A stretch of 64,000 nucleotides of DNA from Paenibacillus lutimineralis (GTDB lineage Bacteria > Bacillota > Bacilli > Paenibacillales > Paenibacillaceae). Position numbers and translations under genes: made by a program. The stretch is taken from positions 3,199,501 to 3,263,500 of the forward strand of contig NZ_CP034346.1 of assembly GCF_003991425.1 (NCBI RefSeq), in the 5' to 3' direction. Shown here in pieces: positions 36,042-45,050 of this stretch. Below the pieces are notes generated by a model. The model did no database searches and was not told the origin of the DNA. It saw nothing but the letters and a program-made list of their open reading frames with translations. Every line of letters starts with the position of its first letter. Within the stretch, counting starts at the first letter, position 1.

Positions 36042-37591
36042 GTAGAGAACGTGATACGGATTTGAAAGCAGGCTTAGAGCAAGCGCTGGAAATGATTTCG
36101 GTACCCGAATCGTTGTTTCAATTCGCGGAGGAGCTGCCCGGCAAATTCGATCGAGGCGAGCTAGCGCTGGATGGCAACCCGAAGATCGAATCGCAACCGA
36201 TTGTATCTATACGGTCCAAGCGGCGGAAGATTCCTGTCGTCTTCAAAGGCACGGCTGTGGCGGTGATCTTAGTGGTAACGTTCTTTGCAGGTGTTACCAT
36301 ATCGCCTGCTTTTGCTTCGCTTTTCAGAGGTGTGCCTGGCATCGATATCGCTATCGATTGGCTAAAGCATATCCGGGAGCAAGACGGTGTCCAGACGGCG
36401 ATGAACCACGACTATATACCAATCGATCCGGTGACGATGAAGATAGACGGCACGATTATTACGATCAGCGACATCTATCTGACGGAAGAGGAGCTGCTGT
36501 TCAAAAGCTTTATTCAGACTGACGCATTCGATATAACCGATGGGAGCAGTCCGGTATCGATCTGGATTTCTCCAACCAATACCTTGGCTGGCCAAGGAAC
36601 GACGACCTCTTCGTCTGTCATCCCGACTGCCGATAGCAGCGGGAAACCGGTGCTGCAGGAAACGTATAAGTATCAGTTATCTGATGGCGTTGTTAAGCAG
36701 TTTTTGGCACAGGGCACCGAACTTGAGCTAGAGGTTACCAAAAGAACTGTTACCGATGAGGGACGTAATTTAGATATCCAGCAAATGGGGACTATTAAAG
36801 TGTCGATTCAGCCTGACAAGCTGCTGCACAATAAAGTGCTAGAACCGAAGCAGGCGCTGCCTGTTGGTGATTTTGATCTGAAGGAACTGAGCTTGGAAAA
36901 GGTGACGATTCAACCGACGACGATGAATCTGATTTTGAAAGGGCCTGAGGGATGGTACTACGAATTTCCGAGAGACGATGAGACTGCCCCGTATTTGAAG
37001 GATGATCAAGGCCGTGAGTATCGGTACGATCCTTCAGGCTCAGGTCTATTGTATTATGAGGGAGGAAAGCTGCAATTGCCGTTCTCATCGTCCGTTTATT
37101 TCGAACCGAATGTCCGTTCATTGACGCTTCATATTGGAAGTCTTCAGGTAGGCGAATTCAAGCCAAGTGAGAAGCTGGAATTGCCTTTAAACGGCGAATT
37201 TCCGCGTACGATACATTTTAAGAATAAAGAAATCGTTATTGAAGGGGCGGACTACGTTCCCGAAGGGTATCTGCATTTGAAGATCAAAAAAGACAGTCCC
37301 AAACAGAAGAGGCTGAAGGGTGTATCTTTTGGTATCGTTGAGGGGGAGAATATTACGGAGAAATTCAATAAAGTAGGAACCGAAACTTACGATGCTTACA
37401 GGAAAAAACAAAGGGAGGACATGAAGTCCTTCCATGTGAATGGCTTCGGCATCGCCGAGGATTACAGCAAGTCGGATTATCTGAACGTCTATATTCCAGC
37501 GCCCAAGCTAAACCAGTATACGCTCACACTGTCCCGAACCGGAGATTCGATTACGGTGAACCGTGATTATACGGTTTCGTTGATGCCTTGA
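36038..37591 (+). CDS. DUF4179 membrane protein, probable anti-sigma factor
   Basis: A 517-residue protein: a cytoplasmic N-terminus of about 70 residues, one membrane helix (VVFKGTAVAVILVVTFFAGV), then a large extracellular part with DUF4179 (about 85-200) and a beta-rich DUF5643-like C-terminal region. Proteins of this kind are regularly encoded directly after ECF sigma genes in Bacillota and are taken as their membrane anti-sigma factors. Its start overlaps the sigma stop by four bases. Confidence 0.82.
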   Translation: MSRERDTDLKAGLEQALEMISVPESLFQFAEELPGKFDRGELALDGNPKIESQPIVSIRSKRRKIPVVFKGTAVAVILVVTFFAGVTISPAFASLFRGVPGIDIAIDWLKHIREQDGVQTAMNHDYIPIDPVTMKIDGTIITISDIYLTEEELLFKSFIQTDAFDITDGSSPVSIWISPTNTLAGQGTTTSSSVIPTADSSGKPVLQETYKYQLSDGVVKQFLAQGTELELEVTKRTVTDEGRNLDIQQMGTIKVSIQPDKLLHNKVLEPKQALPVGDFDLKELSLEKVTIQPTTMNLILKGPEGWYYEFPRDDETAPYLKDDQGREYRYDPSGSGLLYYEGGKLQLPFSSSVYFEPNVRSLTLHIGSLQVGEFKPSEKLELPLNGEFPRTIHFKNKEIVIEGADYVPEGYLHLKIKKDSPKQKRLKGVSFGIVEGENITEKFNKVGTETYDAYRKKQREDMKSFHVNGFGIAEDYSKSDYLNVYIPAPKLNQYTLTLSRTGDSITVNRDYTVSLMP

Positions 37592-37612
37592 TCAGCAGGG
37601 CCTAAATCGGAA

Positions 37613-37639
37613 ACACGCCTTCAATGGCGTGTTTTTTTG
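37613..37639 (+). terminator. Rho-independent terminator of the sigma/DUF4179 operon
   Basis: ACACGCC pairs with GGCGTGT, followed by seven T. Confidence 0.85.
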
Positions 37640-37666
37640 TTATCACATATTCAATTTCTGTCGGAT

Positions 37667-37727
37667 GACAAGAATTTGATCCCATCCCGATGGATCTAAC
37701 CTTTTGTTAAGCTAACGGGTAGGATAA
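37667..37727 (+). repeat. Short composite repeat, family A motif plus family B motif
   Basis: GACAAGAAT (37667) and GTTAAGCTAACGGGTAGGAT followed by AA (37706-37727). The FolC fragment starts eight bases later. Confidence 0.65.
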
Positions 37728-37734
37728 TAAAATT

Positions 37735-38076
37735 TCAATGAGGCACATAATCCAGAAAGGGCTGCGTCACTCTCTGAAGCATTACGAATGATTTATACCT
37801 ATAACCGACAAAAAAGTACAAAGAAGTGCTGCAGCATTTGATTTCCTTAGCCAATACAATCATTGTGACTGAATTAAAGCACTTAGTCTGCCGAAGAGGA
37901 ACACAGGAGATATGGATCTTGCAGTTGTAACCGGAACACTTTATTTGAAATCCGATTTGATTCAAGAATTATCTGAAGAGACCGATGTCGTTGGATTAGG
38001 TATAACGGAACATATGCCGTGGGATGCTATTAATTTGAAGAATCTGCTTGGAGAAATACCAATTCTAAATAAATGA
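37735..38076 (+). pseudogene. FolC-like folylpolyglutamate synthase, C-terminal remnant
   Basis: Across frameshifts the strand reads EAHNPERAASLSEALRMIY, EVLQHLISLANTIIVTELKH and LAVVTGTLYLKSDLIQELSE, ending with TGA at 38074-38076. These match the Mur-ligase C-terminal domain of FolC (D-G-A-H-N-P, I-V-T-x-P, L-V-T-G-S-L-Y). The first piece starts right after a family B repeat. The last 55 codons from ATG 37912 are intact, but a functional product is not expected. Confidence 0.55.
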
Positions 38077-38083
38077 AGTCATT

Positions 38084-38132
38084 AAAGAGGAACGCTTGCT
38101 CCTTAACGGGAGCGGGCATTCCTCTTTGTTTT
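38084..38132 (+). terminator. Terminator hairpin
   Basis: AAAGAGGAACGC pairs with GCATTCCTCTTT (one mismatch), followed by a T-rich stretch. Confidence 0.6.
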
Positions 38133-38154
38133 GGGGCAGTGAAACCGACCATGA

Positions 38155-38214
38155 CGGGAGAGCGCATCGCTGGCAGCGATGAGGTCAGGGGTTCAATCCC
38201 GCTAAGGTTCACCA
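38155..38214 (+). tRNA. tRNA-Ala(GGC) 3' fragment (about 60 of 76 bases)
   Basis: From the D-loop GGGAGAGCG onward the sequence follows tRNA-Ala: anticodon stem CATCG/CGATG with loop CTGGCAG (anticodon GGC), variable AGGTC, T-arm with TTCAATC, and a CCA end at 38212-38214. The T stem has one mismatch. The bases before GGGAGAGC do not form the expected D or acceptor stems, so the 5' quarter is missing. It looks like an attachment-site remnant left by an integrated element, not a working tRNA. Confidence 0.65.
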
Positions 38215-38228
38215 ACACCTAACACACT

Positions 38229-38249
38229 CGGCAGAGATGCCGTTTTTTT
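38229..38249 (+). terminator. Rho-independent terminator
   Basis: CGGCA-GAGA-TGCCG followed by seven T, fifteen bases after the tRNA fragment. Confidence 0.8.
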
Positions 38250-38371
38250 ATGAGTATTTGTGTTTCCTTAATCAATACATGTGGAGTGCCTCGGTGAGTC
38301 CCGTTTCCATTTAATACGGGTGACAAAGCGTTTAGGTCTTTGTATCGTTTTTTCAAAAAAATCGGGAAGGC

Positions 38372-38794
38372 ATGTCCCAGCAAAGAATGCAGTTCACCAA
38401 CGATATCCAAGCTATTACCGGCGGACTGTATTATGTGACATTGACGTCTTCGGAGGTTCCTGAGGAGTCTTATGATATTGTATTAAATGCCAAGGATGGC
38501 GACGTGTTGAAGATTCTGCGTTCCTACCGGGAAAGCAGAGCTATGCTGCGTTATTCGGAAGAAAAGGTTTTTGATCTTGCCGATCGTTTTTTAGAAGAAC
38601 ATGGAAACTATCCGTTGACTGAGTTAACCCTACAGCTCGATATAACCCGTTGGGGTTCCAATGCGGAGCTGTATTATACGAGCGAGGATAATAAGACCCT
38701 GAAGTATTGTGTCGTAGTTAATTTCAGCAGTAATGAAGTCGTAGGCTTCAGCAAGGATGTCATGGCGCTGCTAAGTTATAATTCCAAACGGTAG
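38372..38794 (+). CDS. Hypothetical protein, possibly PepSY-like
   Basis: A 140-residue protein without signal peptide. The part YYVTLTSSEVPEESYDIVLNAKDGDVLKI has the strand-turn pattern of PepSY-like domains, which are usually secreted, so this may be the 3' part of a longer gene. AGGAAGG is only a few bases from the ATG, an awkward spacing. It lies 200 bases before the sugar-transporter operon on the same strand. A hairpin with a T tract (about 38819-38869) follows. Confidence 0.45.
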   Translation: MSQQRMQFTNDIQAITGGLYYVTLTSSEVPEESYDIVLNAKDGDVLKILRSYRESRAMLRYSEEKVFDLADRFLEEHGNYPLTELTLQLDITRWGSNAELYYTSEDNKTLKYCVVVNFSSNEVVGFSKDVMALLSYNSKR

Positions 38795-39007
38795 AGGGAT
38801 TAAACTTAATCTATATACAAGGTTGGTTCAAAGTCATGAATATGGCTTAGAATCAGCCTTTTTTTGCGTGCTGCCACCCGCACTTCAAACTTTACAACTT
38901 CTATACAACTCTATCTCACTTTTGATATTTCCGCTCTCTATACTGTTAAAGTACCTGGCAAAGGGGAGACAAGAACACTATCAAAGAACCGGAAGGAAGT
39001 ATACGTT

Positions 39008-40420
39008 ATGAAAAAAGTCATGCTGATGATATTGGCAGTGATGTTCGTATTAACCATTTCTGCTTGCAGTGCTGGTACTGGAAATCCTAAGGGGAGTGCC
39101 GATGGAAATAACGGGGGAACCAGTACCGGCGGCGCTGGTGAAGTGAAGGCGGGAGGCTTGGGCGCACCTTCCACTACGGAGAAGAAGACCGTGGTGTTTT
39201 CTACCTTTTTCCCGAGTGATTACTTTAAAGAAGCTAAGAAAAAATATGAAGCCAAGCATCCTAACATTACAATTGATTTGAGATCGGTTGAGACGGATGA
39301 TGCGCATTTGGAAGAGAATCTGGAGAAATTTATAAAAACAACGGGCACGGCGATGCTCTCGGGACAAGGGCCCGATTTAATCGAGATGGATCAGTTGCCG
39401 TCTGGCGACTATGTGAAGCAAAAAATGCTGGCCAATCTTGGCGACATCATGGACCATGACCCTGAATTTAAAAAAGAACAATATTTCACTAACATTCTGG
39501 AAGGGATAAAGGTTAACGGTGGAATGTACGGCTTGCCAATCGGGTTCTTTATCTATGGTCTGATGGGCAATGAAGATGCTATTAAGAAGAGTGGTGTGAC
39601 ATTCGATGACAGCAAGTGGAATTGGGAGCAGTTCATCACGACAGCCCAGGCTATAACTAAAGGAGCCGACAAGGACCACCAGTATGCTTTGGGCAGAAGC
39701 ACGCCGGAGTATATGACCACGCAATTTGTGAATGAACGATATGCAACCTTCATCAATCTGGAGCAGAGGAGCGCCAATTTTGTATCCAGCGACTTTACCA
39801 ACCTACTTCAACTGGTAAAAACGTTGTTCGATAAAAAAGTAGTCGATGCAGATGCGCGCTTCCCGTTGTTCCGCACCGCTCAGATCAACTCACCAAAGGT
39901 TTATATCGAGGAGTTGCGGAAGAGTGAATTCATTACTGGTGGCAATGCCTATACCTCGAAGCTTTATTTGAGTCCAAATGCCGATCCGCAGCATCCGGGT
40001 GGTTCCTTCTCAACCTACCAGACGATTGGGCTGAATGATCGTTCAACTGTAAAAGCCGAGGCGTGGGATTTTGTGAAGTTTCTGCTGTCGGATGAAATGC
40101 AGAGTAAACCCGACGGTACCGGATTTCCGCTGAATAAAGCCTCTTATGCGAAAAAAGCGCAAGAGTTGGTTCAAAAAGGGTCCATTCAGTCTGATCAACC
40201 GATCGGGCCGATGAAAGGCAAGAGCTTCAAAATCACACAGCAGGATATTGATGATTTGGACAAATTCCTGAACGGGGCGACGTACACGCTACAATTCAAG
40301 CCCTCCAAGATTGACGAGATCATCACCGCGGAGGCACAGGCTTTTTTCACCGGTCAGAAGTCGGCTGACGAAGTAGCCAAGCTCATTCAGAACAGAGTAA
40401 CTACTTATCTGAATGAGTAG
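39008..40420 (+). CDS. Sugar ABC transporter solute-binding lipoprotein (CUT1 type)
   Basis: A 470-residue lipoprotein with signal peptide and lipobox ISAC (Cys at about residue 20), a Gly/Ser/Asn linker, then a family 1 solute-binding fold (TVVFSTFFPSDYFKEAKKKY, later GPDLIEMDQL). It would capture an oligosaccharide outside the cell and pass it to the two permeases that follow. GGAAGGAAG upstream of ATG 39008 fits better than an upstream in-frame start that would bury the signal peptide. The stop lies in a 16-base tandem duplication. Confidence 0.85.
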   Translation: MKKVMLMILAVMFVLTISACSAGTGNPKGSADGNNGGTSTGGAGEVKAGGLGAPSTTEKKTVVFSTFFPSDYFKEAKKKYEAKHPNITIDLRSVETDDAHLEENLEKFIKTTGTAMLSGQGPDLIEMDQLPSGDYVKQKMLANLGDIMDHDPEFKKEQYFTNILEGIKVNGGMYGLPIGFFIYGLMGNEDAIKKSGVTFDDSKWNWEQFITTAQAITKGADKDHQYALGRSTPEYMTTQFVNERYATFINLEQRSANFVSSDFTNLLQLVKTLFDKKVVDADARFPLFRTAQINSPKVYIEELRKSEFITGGNAYTSKLYLSPNADPQHPGGSFSTYQTIGLNDRSTVKAEAWDFVKFLLSDEMQSKPDGTGFPLNKASYAKKAQELVQKGSIQSDQPIGPMKGKSFKITQQDIDDLDKFLNGATYTLQFKPSKIDEIITAEAQAFFTGQKSADEVAKLIQNRVTTYLNE

Positions 40421-40460
40421 CTATCTGAATGAGTAGCAGCAAGGGAAGGAGGTGCGACAG

Positions 40461-41363
40461 ATGACAGGAAAACATGAGGGGATCAAGGGGATAAGAGGAA
40501 TCAGGCTGCTACGCAAAGATTGGATGGCTGCGGTACTTTTCCTCGCACCTAGCTTGATCGGATTTTCCGTATTTTATCTCATTCCGTTTGCCACGGGGCT
40601 GCTCTACTCCTTCCAGGACAGTACCGTCGACGGTACGTTTGTAGGCCTCGACAACTATCAGGCGGTGCTATCCAGTGGCTCGTTCCGCAAGGCGGCTGCA
40701 AATACGCTGCTCTTTACGGGAGTAAGCGTTCCGCTCATTATTGCGCTGTCCCTTTGCTTTGCGCAGTTGCTCAACCGTAGATTGTTTATTCGGAACTTGC
40801 TCCAGACTGCTTTTGTACTGCCGCTGGTGGTTCCGGTAGCCTCGATCGTGATGATGTGGCAAATCCTGTTCGATTGGAATGGAACCCTGAATGTGTGGCT
40901 GCAGCATTTGCACATGGGACGGATTGATTGGATGAAGTCGGAGTGGTCCATGGTGGTATTGGTGGTGGTGTATATATGGAAGAACATCGGCTACAACATT
41001 ATTTTATTTCTTGCAGGTCTGCAAAGTATTCCGAAGGATTACTATGAGACTGCAGATATAGAAGGCGCGAGTGGGTTGCATAAGTGGCTGCATATCACAT
41101 GGGTCTATTTGACGCCGACGATGTTCTTTGTGGTTCTGATGTCGATCATTAACTCCTTCAAAGTGTTCCGGGAGACATACCTGATTGCTGGCGATTATCC
41201 GAATGATCGCATTTACATGCTTCAGCATTATATGAACAACATGTTCATGTCACTGGATGTGCAAAAGCTGACGGCGGCAGCTACGCTTATGGTAGCCGCT
41301 ATCCTCCTCTTCGTAAGCGTCATGCTGATGATGGAACGCCGCTTCCGGAGCTTTATGGAATAA
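40461..41363 (+). CDS. Sugar ABC transporter permease, MalF-like
   Basis: About 300 residues with six predicted membrane helices and the EAA loop (ETADIEGASGLHKWLHITW) near residue 200 that contacts the ATPase. AAGGAGG ten bases before the ATG at 40461 supports the start. It pairs with the next permease to form the membrane channel. No ATPase gene is in the operon, as is common for CUT1 systems, which share an MsmX-type ATPase. Confidence 0.87.
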   Translation: MTGKHEGIKGIRGIRLLRKDWMAAVLFLAPSLIGFSVFYLIPFATGLLYSFQDSTVDGTFVGLDNYQAVLSSGSFRKAAANTLLFTGVSVPLIIALSLCFAQLLNRRLFIRNLLQTAFVLPLVVPVASIVMMWQILFDWNGTLNVWLQHLHMGRIDWMKSEWSMVVLVVVYIWKNIGYNIILFLAGLQSIPKDYYETADIEGASGLHKWLHITWVYLTPTMFFVVLMSIINSFKVFRETYLIAGDYPNDRIYMLQHYMNNMFMSLDVQKLTAAATLMVAAILLFVSVMLMMERRFRSFME

Positions 41364-41372
41364 GGAAGGACC

Positions 41373-42251
41373 GTGAGTAAAATGGTTTTGTTTCGCAAAA
41401 TAGCGTTGACGGTAGTAATGAGTATTTTCGCGTTGGTGATGCTGTTTCCAATCCTAATCACATTCTCGAACTCTTTAATGACGGAGAGCGAAATTGACTA
41501 TAATTATCATCTTATTGGGAAAATGGTCAACGTTGCAGCAGGTGAGAAGAACGGTTTTATTAACTTGAAGCTGATTCCCGACTGGGTTTCTTTGAGCCAA
41601 TATGGGGAAGTGCTGGTGCATAAACCTCTCTTCATGCACATGTTCTGGAATTCTGTCTTTATGGTGCTGCCGATCATCATCGGGCAGGTAGTTGTAGCTT
41701 CACTGGCAGCCTATGCCTTTGCCAAGCTCCGCTTCTGGGGAAGGGAGAAACTGTTCGTCGTATACTTAATGACGATGCTGATGCCGTTTCAGGTGACGCT
41801 TGTTCCTAGTTACATTATTGCAGACAAGCTGGGGCTGATGAACAGCACTGCTGCGATTATTTTGCCGGGAATATTCAGTGCGTTCGGTGTGTTTATGCTG
41901 AGGCAGTTCATGCTGCATATTCCGTATTCTTACCTTGAGGCAGCCAAGATGGACGGGGCTGGACAGTTGAGGATTTTCTACTCGATCATGCTTCCGCTTA
42001 TCAAGCCGGGCATGGCAGCCTTGACGGTACTGCTGTTCGTGGATAACTGGAACATGGTGGAGCAGCCGCTGATCTTTTTAGAGGATGCCTTCAAACAGCC
42101 GTTGTCCTTATACTTGTCACGAATTAATGAGGGGGCCCGCGGCGTGGCGTTCGCTGCATCGGCGTTGTATATGGCTCCCATGGTATTGATGTTTTTATAT
42201 GCGGAGTCGTATTTTATTGAAGGCATTCAATTATCGGGCATTAAAGGGTAA
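41373..42251 (+). CDS. Sugar ABC transporter permease, MalG-like
   Basis: A 292-residue permease with six predicted helices and an EAA loop (LEAAKMDGAGQLRIFYSIMLPLI). GTG 41373 follows AAGGAAGGA closely; an ATG at 41382 is also possible. It lies ten bases after the MalF-like gene and twenty before the adaptor gene, so all are one transcript. Helix 1 is followed by a long extracellular loop, as in MalG. Confidence 0.87.
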   Translation: MSKMVLFRKIALTVVMSIFALVMLFPILITFSNSLMTESEIDYNYHLIGKMVNVAAGEKNGFINLKLIPDWVSLSQYGEVLVHKPLFMHMFWNSVFMVLPIIIGQVVVASLAAYAFAKLRFWGREKLFVVYLMTMLMPFQVTLVPSYIIADKLGLMNSTAAIILPGIFSAFGVFMLRQFMLHIPYSYLEAAKMDGAGQLRIFYSIMLPLIKPGMAALTVLLFVDNWNMVEQPLIFLEDAFKQPLSLYLSRINEGARGVAFAASALYMAPMVLMFLYAESYFIEGIQLSGIKG

Positions 42252-42272
42252 TTCATTCACGGGGTGATCACA

Positions 42273-43391
42273 TTGGAAATGGAACATGCAGGGCGCAAGA
42301 AGACAATCGTTGTAATCGCAGGCGTGTTTCTCGGGCTGCTGATCTTATTCACCTTGTTCAGCAATACGTTAATGTCGTTAACCTTGCCGAAGGTAGCGCT
42401 TTTCACGGTGAGCCGTGGCGTGCTGAGTCACGAATTTCAGAGCACCGGCGTTCTGAAATGGAAAGCAGAGACTGAACTAAGCAATACCTCTAGCTGGAAA
42501 GTGAAGGAGGTGGAGGTCAAGAAAGGCGATGTGGTGCAAAAAGGACAGACGCTCATCACTTATGACAGCAAGGACATCAAACAGCAGATTCAGGATGAAC
42601 AAGGAAGTCTCGCCAAATTAAAGCTGTCCACGGGCAGTTTGCAATATGCCTTAAAGGAGGCCATACAAGGCGGGGATGAAAAAATAATCAATGACGCAAC
42701 AACCGCCTATAAAAGTCATGAGATTGATATCGAGACCCAGAAGCGGCGCATTCAAAAACTGCAGGACAGCCTAAAGGAGAATTCGAAGCTGGTCGCCCCC
42801 TTTGCGGGAATAGTAACCAAAGTTAACGCAATGGAAGGTTTTCCTTCCAGCGGACCGGATGTGATGATTTCTAATCAAAATCTGGGCTTGATGTTAGAGC
42901 TATCATTGCCAGCTCCGGCAGTTACCCTGCTCAAGACCGGGGATGAGCTGGATGTGCAAGTGAATGGCATGGAAGCCAGACAAATGAAGGGGCAGATTGA
43001 GAGCATTCAGGATGGTGATCCTGTGAATTCAGATATTGGGGAAAGTGCAACTGGGAATTCTACGGTTCCCATGAAGAAGCTCATTCTCTCCATTCAGGAC
43101 CCTGCTGCTAAGGAAGGTGAAGCAGCCCAGGTTGATTTGACCCAAACGCTGGAGGATGTGGTGCTCGTACCTAATGCGGCTATTCATGATGAAGGTGGCA
43201 AGAAATATGTATTTGGCATTGAGCAAAAGGACGGGCCGCTCGGCAATGCCTTTTATGTTCGTAAAGTTTATATCACGGTTGATGATGCCAATTCGTCGCA
43301 ATCTGCCGTCACCGGCGGACTGTTTGATCAAGAATCTATCATTATAGAGAGCAGTGAACCCTTACAGGAGGGCAACAAGATTCGCATGTAG
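42273..43391 (+). CDS. Membrane-fusion / RND-adaptor-like protein (HlyD fold)
   Basis: About 372 residues: an N-terminal membrane helix (about 10-32), a beta-barrel/lipoyl half (VEVKKGDVVQKGQTLITYD), a coiled coil (about 105-175), the second lipoyl half (KLVAPFAGIVTKVNAMEG), then beta-barrel and membrane-proximal domains. Such adaptors normally serve export pumps (RND, MacAB, HlyBD). Here it is the last gene of a sugar-import operon and no pump is nearby, so its role may be to stabilise or modulate the importer. The start is probably TTG 42273 behind GGGGTG; ATG 42279 is the alternative. Confidence 0.8.
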   Translation: MEMEHAGRKKTIVVIAGVFLGLLILFTLFSNTLMSLTLPKVALFTVSRGVLSHEFQSTGVLKWKAETELSNTSSWKVKEVEVKKGDVVQKGQTLITYDSKDIKQQIQDEQGSLAKLKLSTGSLQYALKEAIQGGDEKIINDATTAYKSHEIDIETQKRRIQKLQDSLKENSKLVAPFAGIVTKVNAMEGFPSSGPDVMISNQNLGLMLELSLPAPAVTLLKTGDELDVQVNGMEARQMKGQIESIQDGDPVNSDIGESATGNSTVPMKKLILSIQDPAAKEGEAAQVDLTQTLEDVVLVPNAAIHDEGGKKYVFGIEQKDGPLGNAFYVRKVYITVDDANSSQSAVTGGLFDQESIIIESSEPLQEGNKIRM

Positions 43392-43443
43392 ACATTCGAC
43401 GTAAAGTGCCAACATTATCTCGGCTAAGCATTAGGGAAGACTA

Positions 43444-43662
43444 ATGATGTATTATAACATCATTGTTGCAAGAACTGTTTTTTGGGTGGAGTATACACCA
43501 GTTCCAGCAGATGCAGATGATAGAGAAACGCTTTTTCGATTTAAGAAAACACTGGCTGACTTATATCTTATCGAAATGAACGTTACCCGAGAAATGATAC
43601 AAGATTACCTATCTGTAATTATTGCCTCTAGAGCGGGTGAATGTCCTAACGAGTACCAGTGA
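43444..43662 (+). CDS. Small hypothetical protein
   Basis: A 72-residue protein that I do not recognise. GGGAAG lies ten bases before the paired ATG ATG. The C-terminal half is helical (FRFKKTLADLYLIEM). It lies 50 bases after the adaptor gene but separated from it by non-coding sequence. Confidence 0.35.
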   Translation: MMYYNIIVARTVFWVEYTPVPADADDRETLFRFKKTLADLYLIEMNVTREMIQDYLSVIIASRAGECPNEYQ

Positions 43663-43809
43663 GTTTCATAAGGGAATCGTATCACACAAATAGTGGTAAA
43701 GCGGAAATTAGAGCTTAATATTAGTTTAAAAGACTGGAATGTCACAGCATAACGTCTGAGAATATTCAAACTAAAGGAAAACGAGTGGACAAGGGTTGAA
43801 ATTGAGATT

Positions 43810-43968
43810 ATGAAACAAAGATGTTTACCAAAGGTAGCATTTAAATTGGAATCAACAAATAGTGAAAATAATATAGTTGAGTATTACCATTTAAGTGAAG
43901 AAAGAAATTTTGAGATCAAAAAACTATCCTTTAAATGTCCAAATCAGTCGGAGGAAAGCCAAAATTGA
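43810..43968 (+). CDS. Small hypothetical protein (52 residues)
   Basis: ATG 43810 to TGA 43968, AT-rich, without a convincing ribosome binding site (GAG six bases upstream). The product is basic and Asn/Glu-rich (VEYYHLSEERNFEIKKLSFK). A good terminator twelve bases after its stop suggests the region is or was transcribed. It may be a fragment. Confidence 0.3.
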   Translation: MKQRCLPKVAFKLESTNSENNIVEYYHLSEERNFEIKKLSFKCPNQSEESQN

Positions 43969-43979
43969 ATTTCTAAGAT

Positions 43980-44011
43980 GACCACTGAATTTCGGAATCA
44001 GTGGTCTTTTT
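43980..44011 (+). terminator. Rho-independent terminator
   Basis: GACCACTGA pairs with TCAGTGGTC, followed by five T. Confidence 0.8.
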
Positions 44012-44054
44012 AATTAGGCTATGTTAAATTCTAATGTTGATATTTGACCATAAG

Positions 44055-44110
44055 AAAACCGCCTTGGTGAAAAGGCGGTTTGTTGAGCTATAGTAATCCG
44101 TTAGCTTAAT
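44055..44110 (-). repeat. Family B repeat on the minus strand, with terminator hairpin
   Basis: Read on the minus strand: TTAAGCTAACGGATTACTAT, then AGCTCAACA and the hairpin AACCGCCTT ... AAGGCGGTT with a following T tract. It ends the minus-strand gene at 44149. Confidence 0.65.
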
Positions 44111-44148
44111 AAACGTTAATTGAACTCTAATTTTTATGCTTATTATGA

Positions 44149-44952
44149 TTAGGCTATATCAAAATGTAATCTTCCGTCTTTTTCACTTATGTAAGGTTGA
44201 CGTTCTTTTATGTGTGCGTATTCTGGATATCTGCTCATTAAGTTGCGAAGCATACAGATAATGACAGGGTGAATCGTTTTATCGTGTTCGCTATTCATGA
44301 CCGCACTCTTTGTTGTCAGCCATGGCATTATCTCACCTTTATATTTGTTAATCTCTGATTCAGCAATTTCAAATGGTAGTTCAGAAAGGCAGAGCCAGAA
44401 ATACCATTTTGCAAACCATGGGCGTTTTCTGTCTCCAACATGACAGTAATAATTATCAAATCTGCCTTTTATCCAATCTGTATCTTCAGGAGATACCGTT
44501 GCAAGAAAGCGTAATACAACAAGCGATGTATCAAAGCACTCTCCCACTCCATCATCACAGTTACCAAAGCATGTGGTTTTCAGGCGTGTAAGAGTTTTAT
44601 CCACTATTTCTTTTACATTAGGGTTATTTGGTGCAAGAAGGTAAAGTAAGCGGATAATTTCAAGTTCATACATATTAGCGGAGAATATATGAGTTTTTGG
44701 TGTTTGATTATAAATAGTTTTGAGCTTTACTCCATCGTTATATGGTGGAATAAAGAAAACCGGATACATCTGCCGCCCATAGCCGTCAATGTTATTAGTA
44801 AACTTGACAGCCTTATAGAAACTCTTTGCCTTTTCTGGTTTAGTTAGTGCCGAAAATAATTGACCGACAATATTACTTTTTTGTGAGTCAGCTAAGCTTC
44901 CACCATTAATTAAGTAGTGATTTGTTTTTATCATAAGCTCATATGCATTCAT
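44149..44952 (-). CDS. Hypothetical protein, possible passenger of the adjacent IS1595 element
   Basis: A 267-residue soluble, helix-rich protein that I do not recognise. Notable parts are MNAYELMIKTNHYLINGG at the start, a Cys-containing loop (CFGNCDDGVGECFD) and DRKRPWFAKWYFWLCLSELP. GGTGGTG lies about ten bases before the ATG. It is on the same strand as the damaged transposase, bounded by minus-strand family B copies at 45031-45054 and 44055-44110, which suggests it moved with the element. The amino-acid pattern gives no enzymatic motif. Confidence 0.55.
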   Translation of the reverse strand: MNAYELMIKTNHYLINGGSLADSQKSNIVGQLFSALTKPEKAKSFYKAVKFTNNIDGYGRQMYPVFFIPPYNDGVKLKTIYNQTPKTHIFSANMYELEIIRLLYLLAPNNPNVKEIVDKTLTRLKTTCFGNCDDGVGECFDTSLVVLRFLATVSPEDTDWIKGRFDNYYCHVGDRKRPWFAKWYFWLCLSELPFEIAESEINKYKGEIMPWLTTKSAVMNSEHDKTIHPVIICMLRNLMSRYPEYAHIKERQPYISEKDGRLHFDIA

Positions 44953-45050
44953 TTATTTTCACCACCCTCAGCACAAATAATTTTCTCTTCAAAATTACTA
45001 ATACAAAATTTATAGCTGAAATGAGCTTTCAACTATCCTGCCCGTTTAGC

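Noticed and set aside
38968..38976. GACAAGAAC just before the solute-binding protein gene
   Set aside because: No inverted partner, no hairpin and no TGTCGG or GGA context, so probably a chance match and not a family A copy.
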